Shown in pieces: positions 47,035 through 53,270 of a DNA stretch of 53,270 nucleotides. The stretch comes from Blastochloris sulfoviridis. Its GTDB lineage: Bacteria; Pseudomonadota; Alphaproteobacteria; Rhizobiales; Xanthobacteraceae. The DNA lies in NCBI RefSeq assembly GCF_008630065.1, contig NZ_VWPL01000023.1, positions 1-53,270 on the forward strand, written 5' to 3'. Within the stretch, counting starts at the first letter, position 1. Every line of letters starts with the position of its first letter. Position numbers and translations under genes: made by a program. The notes under the pieces are model-generated. The model was given only the letters and a program-made list of their open reading frames with translations, was not told the DNA's origin and searched no databases.

Positions 47035-47301
47035 ATGGCCAACACCAGCTCTGCCAAGAAAGCGGCCCGCAAGATCGCCCGGCGGACCGCGATCAACAAG
47101 ATGCGCCGCACACGGGTGCGCACCGCGGTGCGCAAGGTCGAAGAGGCGCTCGCCAAGGGCGACGCCGCGGCGGCCGCGGCGGCGCTCAAGCTCGCCGAGC
47201 CGGAGATCATGCGCTCGGTCGGCAAGGGCATCCTTCACCGCAATACCGCGTCGCGCAAAGTCTCGCGCCTGACCAAGCGGGTGAAGCGGGTCGCCGTCTG
47301 A
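47035..47301 (+). CDS. rpsT: 30S ribosomal protein S20
   Basis: The 88-residue product ([40 protein letters not shown]) is a basic helical protein that binds 16S rRNA. ATG 47035 matches the conserved MANT start; the longer upstream frame is not used. It stands alone before a strong terminator and the dnaA region, as in many alphaproteobacteria. Confidence 0.96.
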   Translation: MANTSSAKKAARKIARRTAINKMRRTRVRTAVRKVEEALAKGDAAAAAAALKLAEPEIMRSVGKGILHRNTASRKVSRLTKRVKRVAV

Positions 47302-47378
47302 GGCGGACGGCCGCGCCGGGCTGCCCGCAGGGATTCCTCTGCGCGCGGTCCCGTCGGCACGGTCGATTTCCGGAACGG

Positions 47379-47410
47379 TCGGTTCGCGGCACAGTCGGTT
47401 CGCGGCACAG
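47379..47410. repeat. Two 16-bp tandem repeats after rpsT
   Basis: TCGGTTCGCGGCACAG is repeated exactly, with a partial related unit before it, between the rpsT stop and its terminator. Confidence 0.6.
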
Positions 47411-47446
47411 GGCCGGCTCCCAGCACAATATCGGGTCACGGATGAA

Positions 47447-47478
47447 ATCCGGCACTTGTGAGCAAGTGCCGGATTTTT
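47447..47478 (+). terminator. Intrinsic terminator of rpsT
   Basis: ATCCGGCACTTG pairs perfectly with CAAGTGCCGGAT around TGAG, followed by TTTT. Confidence 0.85.
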
Positions 47479-48483
47479 GCTATTCATGCTTGAATTGTGC
47501 GTGTCGGCACGCGTAAAGGATGCAATCCGTCCGGCGCCGCGCGTTTCACGATGGCGGATCCGATTCGGGCATCCGGAACCATACGCAGATTTCCCATTGA
47601 CTCTATTTTCCGGTTTCGGGGGCGGGAAGGCGGCTTGGGAGCCTTCGGCTGTCGGTCTCGCCGCTCAGATTTTCTAACGAATTATCAATCGTTTGGACCA
47701 TAAGCAGCGCCGGGGCCGGGTTTCTCGGCCGGTTCCAAACTGGCCAAAGGCCCCGTTCGCGAGTTTGTGGAAGGGTGTTGCAGCGGGCGCAACCAGCCCC
47801 GATTCCGGCAGAATCCTCAGAGATTTGCCGGCTGACGTTTGCCCCGCGTGCCGTGCTTTTGTTTCGGTGCCGATCCGGCCAGGAGCCGCGCCCGGGGCGG
47901 ATGCGAGTTGCGAAGGCCGGGATGCGTGTTAAGACTCCGTTCACCTGCGGGGGACATCCCCAGGTAAGTCTGTTCGTTGTGAGTTATTTTTGGTTGGAGC
48001 TGCGGAGCATATGACCATGCAAGGGTTTTCCGAACGGATCCCGATCTTGGTCTAGGCATCCAGCAGTCGATATACTTACGAACTTGTTTGGTTGGGATCT
48101 GCCGGCGTCCTGTCGGCGGGTGGCGTAACAAGTATCCACATTCCAAGTAAGAAGAGCTGCGCGTAGTTGCAGCCGAGGGACAGCTATGTCTGCTATTGCA
48201 CGGAACGGCGAGCGCAGTGTGCACAAAGGGCTGCGATCTCCGATCGAGCGCGCGCCTCGGCCCTGCCGGCCGGGGGTCAAGCCCAATGCCGCCTTAGCCG
48301 CTGACGACCGGGGAGCGCACGGCTCCCGGGCCGGCACAGCGCCGACGGCGGCACGCGCGGTCCCATTCCCGGGCACAGCCAGCGTGCACTGAACGCGATT
48401 TCCGGCAACGACATCGACGTCTCTCCTGCCTGGCGGGGCAGGGGCATGACGATTGCGACCATCGACGAAGAGCGGAGCGGCGG
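47479..48483. other. Gene-free region upstream of dnaA, candidate origin or control region
   Basis: No convincing gene is seen in this 1-kb stretch, which is less GC-rich than the neighbouring genes. It contains a DnaA-box-like GTATCCACA at 48132-48140 (one mismatch to TTATCCACA), a TTATCAATCG patch near 47,683 and a hairpin at 47943-47965 (ACCTGCGGGG/CCCCAGGT). This could be the dnaA promoter, oriC, or both; I see no cluster of DnaA boxes, and in several alphaproteobacteria oriC lies elsewhere. Confidence 0.4.
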
Positions 48484-50007
48484 ATGTTGAAGAGCGAAGG
48501 TCTGGAGACTGGGTTTTTCCCCGGCCACAAATCGGTAAGAAGCGCCCAGCCTGCGTTTGCGCGGACGTCGACGCGGTTCGACCCCCAATTCGACTCGCAA
48601 ATGGCGGCGGCGTCGTGGGATCGCGTGCGCTCCCGGCTGAAGTCGACGCTCGGCGAGGAGGTCTATGCGAGCTGGTTCGCCTGCATGCAGCTCGATGCGG
48701 TGGCCGGCGAGGGGGTGCGTCTGTCGGTGCCCACCCGCTTCCTGAAGAGCTGGATCCAGACCCATTACGCCGAGCCGCTCGACGCCTTCTGGCGCGAGGA
48801 GATGCCGAGCCTGAAGCAGGTGGACCTGGTGGTCCGCTCGGCGGTGGCTCGGCTGCCGGCCCGCCCGGCCGCCGAGCCGGTGCCGGCGGCGCCCGCGCTG
48901 CCGGCCGGCGCGCGGCCGCGGCCGATGCCGATCGTCGACACGCCGTTCGCCAATGTCGAGGGCCTGCCGGCTTCGCCGCTCGATCCGCGCCTGAGCTTCG
49001 AGACCTTCATGGTCGGGCGCTCGAACACGCTCGCCCACGCCGCGGCGCAGGAGATCGCCGAATCCCGTGCCGGCGAGAGCATCCGCTTCAACCCGCTTTT
49101 CGTTCACTCCGCCGTCGGGCTCGGCAAGACGCATCTGCTGCAGGCCATCGCCTGGCGGGCCAGCCGGCTCGGCCGGCGCGTGCTTTACCTTACGGCCGAG
49201 AAGTTCATGTTCGGCTTCGTGGCGGCGCTGAAGAACCAGACGGCGCTGGCCTTCAAGGAGGCGCTGCGCGGCATCGATCTTCTGATCATCGACGACCTGC
49301 AGTTCCTGCAGGGCAAGTCGGTGCAGCAGGAATTCTGCCACACGCTCAATGCTTTGATCGATTCCGGCCGGCCCGTGGTGATCGCCGCCGACCGGCCGCC
49401 GGGCGAGCTTGAGAGCCTGGACGAGCGCGTGCGCTCGCGTCTGGCCGGCGGCCTGTCGGTCGAGGTCGGCCCGCTGGAGGAGGAGCTGCGCCGCGCCATC
49501 CTGGCGGCGCGCATCGGCCAGATCCGCACCAAGCACCCCGGCTTCGAGGTGCCCGGCGAGGTGGTCGACTATGTCGCCGCCCAGGTGACCGCCAATGGCC
49601 GCGATCTCGACGGTGCCCTCAACCGGCTGCTCGCCCACAACACGCTGACGAGCTGCCCGGTGACGCTGGAGATGGCCGAGCACGCCATCCGCGACCTCGT
49701 CCGCCACACCGATACCAAGCGCGTGCGGATCGAGGACATCATCCGCCTCGTCGCCGAGCACTCCGGCATCACCAAGCAGGACGTCCTGTCCTCGCGCCGC
49801 ACCGCCAATGTCGTGCTGCCGCGGCAGGTCGCCATGTACCTGGCAAAGACGCTGACCCTGCGCTCGCTGCCGGAGATCGGCCGGCGGTTCGGCGGGCGCG
49901 ACCACACCACGGTGCTGCACGCGGTCCGCAAGATCGAGGAGAAGATCAAGACCGACCGGGTGTTTGCCGACGAGGTCGAGCTTCTCAAGCGGCGCATCCT
50001 CGACTAG
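48484..50007 (+). CDS. dnaA: Chromosomal replication initiator DnaA
   Basis: The 507-residue product has domain I around 44-120 ([36 protein letters not shown]), an Ala/Pro-rich linker, the AAA+ domain with Walker [11 protein letters not shown] near 212, Walker [13 protein letters not shown], and the DNA-binding domain IV with the signature [15 protein letters not shown] near 469. DnaA opens oriC and controls its own synthesis. The Walker A loop reads SAVGLGKT instead of the common GGVGLGKT. ATG 48484 gives a 40-residue extension; an internal ATG at 48601 (MAAASW) is another possible start. Confidence 0.95.
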   Translation: MLKSEGLETGFFPGHKSVRSAQPAFARTSTRFDPQFDSQMAAASWDRVRSRLKSTLGEEVYASWFACMQLDAVAGEGVRLSVPTRFLKSWIQTHYAEPLDAFWREEMPSLKQVDLVVRSAVARLPARPAAEPVPAAPALPAGARPRPMPIVDTPFANVEGLPASPLDPRLSFETFMVGRSNTLAHAAAQEIAESRAGESIRFNPLFVHSAVGLGKTHLLQAIAWRASRLGRRVLYLTAEKFMFGFVAALKNQTALAFKEALRGIDLLIIDDLQFLQGKSVQQEFCHTLNALIDSGRPVVIAADRPPGELESLDERVRSRLAGGLSVEVGPLEEELRRAILAARIGQIRTKHPGFEVPGEVVDYVAAQVTANGRDLDGALNRLLAHNTLTSCPVTLEMAEHAIRDLVRHTDTKRVRIEDIIRLVAEHSGITKQDVLSSRRTANVVLPRQVAMYLAKTLTLRSLPEIGRRFGGRDHTTVLHAVRKIEEKIKTDRVFADEVELLKRRILD

Positions 50008-50210
50008 AGGGATCGCTCCGGCGCACCCTGGCCGGGTGTCCGAATGGCGAAGGGCCTTCGCATTGTTGCGAATCCTGCGCTAAAGTCCCCGCTCCCGGCA
50101 CGTCTGGCCGGGGGCAGGGCCGCTCGGTCTCAGCCCGTCCGCGTGTCCCGAAGCGTATTCCGAAGCTTTCCGCCGCGCGGCCATGGGCCGCCGGCAGTCG
50201 AGGTGTCGTC

Positions 50211-51329
50211 ATGCGTACCATCGTCGAGCGGGCCGACCTCGCCAAATCGCTCGGCCACGTTCACCGCGTGGTGGAGAAGCGCAATACCATCCCCATTCTC
50301 GCCAACGTGCTGCTGCGCGCCGATGGCACGCGGCTGGAGCTGAAGGCGACCGATCTCGACCTGGAGGTGGTGGAATCGATCGCCGCCGACGTGAAGCTCG
50401 CCGGTGCCACCACCGTGCCGGCGCACATGTTCAATGACATCGTGCGCAAGCTGCCCGAGGGGGCCGAGATCTCGCTGGAGGCCGATGCCAGCAAGGGGAC
50501 GCTGGTGATCCGCGCCGGCCGCGCCCGCTTCCAGCTCCAGACCCTGCCGGAGTCCGACTTCCCGGATCTCACCGCCGGCGAGTTCAGCCACCGCTTCACG
50601 CTGAGCGCGGCCGATCTCAAGCGGCTGTTGGACAAGACCCAGTTCGCGATCTCGACCGAGGAGACGCGCTACTATCTCAACGGCATCTACCTGCACACCA
50701 TCGCCGGCACGGAGGGGGAGATGCTGCGGGCGGTCGCCACCGACGGCCACCGCCTGGCCCAGGTCGAGCTGGCCGCGCCTGTCGGCGCCATCGGCATGCC
50801 GGGGGTGATCGTGCCGCGCAAGACCGTGGCCGAGGTGCAGCGCCTCCTGGAGAATGGCTCGACCGAGGTGCAGATCGAGCTCTCGACCTCCAAGATCCGC
50901 TTCGCCTTCAGCGACACGGTGCTGACCTCCAAGCTGATCGACGGCACCTTCCCCGATTACGCGCGGGTCATCCCGGTCGCCAACGACAAGACGCTCCTGG
51001 TCGACAAGGCCGATTTCGCCGCCGCCGTCGACCGCGTCTCGACCGTGTCGAGCGAGCGCGGCCGCGCCGTCAAGCTCGCGCTGTCGGAAGGCAAGCTGGT
51101 GCTGACCGTCACCAATCCGGATTCCGGATCGGCCACCGAGGAGATCGAGGCCGAGTATGCCGCCGATCCGCTCGAGATCGGCTTCAACTCGCGCTATCTC
51201 TTGGAGATCACCGGCCAGCTCGAAGGCGATGATGCCGAGCTCAAGCTGGCCGATCCCGGCTCGCCGACGCTCTTGCGCGACAAGGACAGCCGGGGCGCGC
51301 TCTATGTGCTGATGCCGATGCGGGTGTGA
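50211..51329 (+). CDS. dnaN: DNA polymerase III sliding clamp (beta)
   Basis: The 372-residue product has three clamp domains: MRTIVERADLAKSLGHVHRV at the start, RAVATDGHRLAQVEL in domain II and the conserved C-terminal YVLMPMRV. The dimeric ring holds polymerase III on DNA. It lies 203 bp after dnaA with its own start and before recF, the usual order. The spacer shows no gene. Confidence 0.96.
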   Translation: MRTIVERADLAKSLGHVHRVVEKRNTIPILANVLLRADGTRLELKATDLDLEVVESIAADVKLAGATTVPAHMFNDIVRKLPEGAEISLEADASKGTLVIRAGRARFQLQTLPESDFPDLTAGEFSHRFTLSAADLKRLLDKTQFAISTEETRYYLNGIYLHTIAGTEGEMLRAVATDGHRLAQVELAAPVGAIGMPGVIVPRKTVAEVQRLLENGSTEVQIELSTSKIRFAFSDTVLTSKLIDGTFPDYARVIPVANDKTLLVDKADFAAAVDRVSTVSSERGRAVKLALSEGKLVLTVTNPDSGSATEEIEAEYAADPLEIGFNSRYLLEITGQLEGDDAELKLADPGSPTLLRDKDSRGALYVLMPMRV

Positions 51330-51376
51330 GCGCGCCTCGGGCTCCATCGGCCGCTGGCCAGCGGCCGTGACCACGC

Positions 51377-52645
51377 ATGATGATGTCGTTCGAGGCTGCG
51401 TCTCTCCCGCCGCGCCGCGCCGCGCGGGTGCGGCGGCTGTCGCTTGTCAATTTCCGCTCCTGGCGGCGCGTGGTGCTCGACCCCGGCGACGCGCCGGTGG
51501 TGCTGGTCGGCCCCAATGGTGCGGGCAAGACCAATATCATCGAGGCGGTCTCGTTTCTCGCCCCCGGCCGCGGCCTGCGCCGCGCCACGCTGGAGGAGGT
51601 GGCCCGCGACGGCAGCGAACGCCGCGACGGTGCGAGCCACGGCACCGGTAGCGGTTACGAAGATGACTGCAGCGTCGGTAACGGCAGCGATGGCAGCGAT
51701 TTGGGCAACGGATCCTGGGCCGTCTCGGCCGAGATCGAGGGCCATGCCGGGCCGGTGGTGCTGGGCACCGGCATCAACCCGCCCGACCAGGCCGGCCCGG
51801 TGCGGAGCCGGGAATGCCGCATCGACCGCGTGCCGGTCGGTTCCGCCGCCGCCTTCGCCGAGCACCTCGCCATCGCCTGGCTGATCCCGCAGATGGACGG
51901 GCTGTTCTTCGGCCCGGCCGCCGAGCGGCGCCGCTTTCTCGACCGGCTGGTGCTGGCGGTCGACCCCGTGCACGGGGCGCGCGTCAACGCGCTGGAGCGG
52001 GCGCTGCGCTCGCGCAACCGCCTGCTGGAGCAGGGGGGAGGCGACGCGCGCTGGCTCGATGCCGTCGAGCACGAGGTGGCGGAAGTGGCGGTGGCGGTGG
52101 CGGCGGCGCGCGCCGAGACGGTGCGGCGGCTTGCCGCCGAGATCATCGCCAGCCGCGACGATGCCGGGCCGTTTCCGTGGGCGGGCTTGCGCATCGAGGG
52201 CTGGCTGGAGCGGGCGGTGGGCGACACGCCGGCGCTGGCGCTGGAGGATCTCTACCGCGCCCGCCTCGCCGAGGGGCGAGCCCGCGACCGCGCCGCCGGC
52301 CGCACGCTGGACGGGCCGCACCGCTCCGACCTCGTGGTGATCTTCGGCCCCAAGGGGGTGACGGCCGACCGCGCCTCGACCGGCGAGCAGAAGGCGCTGC
52401 TGGTCGGCCTCGTGCTGGCGCATGTGCGGCTGGTGGGCGCGATGACCGGCATGATGCCGGTGCTGCTACTCGACGAGATCGCCGCCCATTTCGACCCGGA
52501 CCGCCGGGCCGCGCTCTACGACACGCTGATACGGCTCGGCGTGCAGAGCTGGATGACCGGCACCGACCTTGCGGCGTTCGCGGCGCTGGGCAGCCGCGCG
52601 GTGCGCTTCGCCGTCGAGCCCGGCCGGCTGTCGCGGCTGGATTGA
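51377..52645 (+). CDS. recF: Recombination protein RecF with an unusual insert
   Basis: The 422-residue SMC-like ATPase acts in gap repair and fork restart. Walker A is GPNGAGKTN at 45-53, the signature RASTGEQKALLVGLVLAH and Walker B PVLLLDEIAAHFDPDRRAAL near the C-terminus. At about residues 76-112 a Ser/Gly/Asp-rich stretch (GSGYEDDCSVGNGSDGSDLG) interrupts the region where other RecF proteins are compact. ATG 51377 is the first of three consecutive ATG codons. Confidence 0.93.
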   Translation: MMMSFEAASLPPRRAARVRRLSLVNFRSWRRVVLDPGDAPVVLVGPNGAGKTNIIEAVSFLAPGRGLRRATLEEVARDGSERRDGASHGTGSGYEDDCSVGNGSDGSDLGNGSWAVSAEIEGHAGPVVLGTGINPPDQAGPVRSRECRIDRVPVGSAAAFAEHLAIAWLIPQMDGLFFGPAAERRRFLDRLVLAVDPVHGARVNALERALRSRNRLLEQGGGDARWLDAVEHEVAEVAVAVAAARAETVRRLAAEIIASRDDAGPFPWAGLRIEGWLERAVGDTPALALEDLYRARLAEGRARDRAAGRTLDGPHRSDLVVIFGPKGVTADRASTGEQKALLVGLVLAHVRLVGAMTGMMPVLLLDEIAAHFDPDRRAALYDTLIRLGVQSWMTGTDLAAFAALGSRAVRFAVEPGRLSRLD

Positions 52646-52648
52646 ACA

Positions 52649-52700
52649 GACGTGTCCAGGCCAGCCCCACCCCAATGGTTTCCGGCGGCGAGGCGGTTTC
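52649..52700. repeat. Dispersed intergenic repeat, family B, copy 3
   Basis: CGTGTCCAGGCCAGCCCCAC then TTTCCGGCGGCGAGGCGG. Its tail part GGTGGCAAACCGAGACGGCT lies at about 52,850, split from it by a family A copy. Confidence 0.5.
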
Positions 52701-52825
52701 ATACGGTTTCCGGTTGATCCCTTCGGGATACCGGAAACGGTCTCGCCGAAAATCCATTGCCCGATAGTGGGATTTTCGGCGATCGGAATACGGTTCTCCG
52801 GCTTGATCAGCCGGAAACCGTATCA
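52701..52825. repeat. Palindromic intergenic repeat, family A, copy 9 (best copy)
   Basis: All three hairpins are clear: ATACGGTTTCCGG...CCGGAAACGG, GCCGAAAATCC...GGATTTTCGGCG, and ATACGGTTCTCCGGCTTGAT pairing with the ATCAGCCGGAAACCGTAT end. It appears to have entered a family B repeat. Confidence 0.75.
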
Positions 52826-52884
52826 TTGTTGGCGGGTCGGTTCTTCCGGTGGCAAACCGAGACGGCTTCCGGCCAGTTTCTGGA

Positions 52885-52982
52885 GCGTCCGCCGATCCGG
52901 TTGAACCGGGCGGACGCTCCAAGTTCTTGGTTTATCGCATTCTCTTTCGCAAAACCGGTGCCCACTTTTGCGGAGAATGCTC
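52885..52982. repeat. Family C repeat, longest copy
   Basis: GAGCGTCCGCC pairs with GGCGGACGCTC, followed by CCAAGTTCTTGGTTTATCGC, TTTCGCAAAACCGGTGCCC and TTTGCGGAGAATGCTCA. Confidence 0.55.
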
Positions 52983-53057
52983 ATGTTTCCGGCCTCGCTG
53001 CGCCCCGGACGGGGCTCCGCGAAGCGGCGGAACAAACCGCAAACCCCAACCCAGACC

Positions 53058-53107
53058 TGTCGACCATCATCCCGGTCCAAAGTGTCGACCATCTTCCCGG
53101 TTGAACA
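53058..53107. repeat. Two 25-bp repeats, possible IS21-type end
   Basis: TGTCGACCATCATCCCGGTC recurs 25 bp later as TGTCGACCATCTTCCCGGTT. Multiple terminal repeats of this sort occur at IS21-family ends, but no transposase is present. From here to the edge I see no gene; gyrB or another core gene may lie beyond. Confidence 0.35.
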
Positions 53108-53270
53108 TCGAAGCCCCCCACCCCCGACCCCAGGGGAATCGCAGATGAGTATAAGGGCATTGCGCGGGAGGTAGAGAAGGATTCATTCATGAGGCTTCTC
53201 GATTCGGGGAGGCTCCCATGCAGGCTCTCATCTCGATTTTCCGCCAAGTTCACGATCCTCGCGACATCAA

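Noticed and set aside
48186-48392. Small open frame of 68 codons before dnaA
   Set aside because: It has no clear ribosome site, no recognisable pattern and shadow-like composition; not enough to call a gene.
52981-53253. A 90-codon minus-strand frame at the right edge
   Set aside because: It runs through repeat sequence, including the 25-bp repeats, and shows no protein family features.

Overview
The window looks like the chromosome of a high-GC alphaproteobacterium, most likely Hyphomicrobiales (Rhizobiales). The evidence is a FixL/FixJ oxygen-sensing pair beside a Crp/Fnr (FixK-type) regulator, two phasins, a PdhS/PleC-like cell-cycle kinase, bacterioferritin with its ferredoxin, a bioMNY biotin transporter, and an rpsT - dnaA - dnaN - recF replication block. 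The genus cannot be read from the sequence; a phototrophic or microaerobic relative of Rhodoplanes, Blastochloris or Xanthobacter would fit.

Region 1 (1-11.1 kb) is a decayed mobile or defence island. It holds the start of an ISAzo13-type transposase, a ParB-like gene, a DUF932 gene, and a lower-GC defence block. That block is a small ribbon-helix-helix-like protein, a large N6-adenine methylase, and a PD-(D/E)XK-like protein overlapping the methylase end. A 5'-truncated IS1182-type transposase separates it from a DUF262/DUF1524 (GmrSD-like) gene. The island ends in a transposase remnant and three successive 3' fragments of tRNA genes (Val, fMet, Arg), so this is a repeatedly used integration site.

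Region 2 (11,132-28,254) is a complete 17.07-kb integrated element in tRNA-Arg(ACG), bounded by 55-bp identical repeats. It encodes a tyrosine integrase abutting attR, a TOPRIM/RepA-type primase-helicase followed by iteron-like repeats and a large palindrome, and a repressor with a divergent early region. It also encodes small and large terminase, portal, a prohead protease-major capsid fusion, a gpW-like joining protein and a DUF2190 protein. I see no tail tube, baseplate, fibre or endolysin genes. The single tail gene is a tape-measure-like protein lying between the two terminase genes. Small size, own replication, own head and packaging genes and no tail set resemble capsid-forming phage satellites (cf-PICI-like), although a compact or reduced prophage is possible.

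Region 3 (28.3-46.8 kb) is core chromosome. It carries two phasins, the PdhS-like kinase, bfd and bfr, a threonine dehydratase-like enzyme, a FixK-type regulator, a lone receiver protein, fixJ and fixL, bioM-bioN-bioY, purD, an NDUFA9-like Rossmann protein and uppP. Its intergenic spaces hold at least nine copies of a roughly 120-bp palindromic repeat, two other repeat families, and short tandem repeats that run across gene ends.

Region 4 (46.8-53.3 kb) is rpsT with a strong terminator, a 1-kb gene-free candidate origin region, dnaA, dnaN and recF, then repeat-rich sequence to the right edge.
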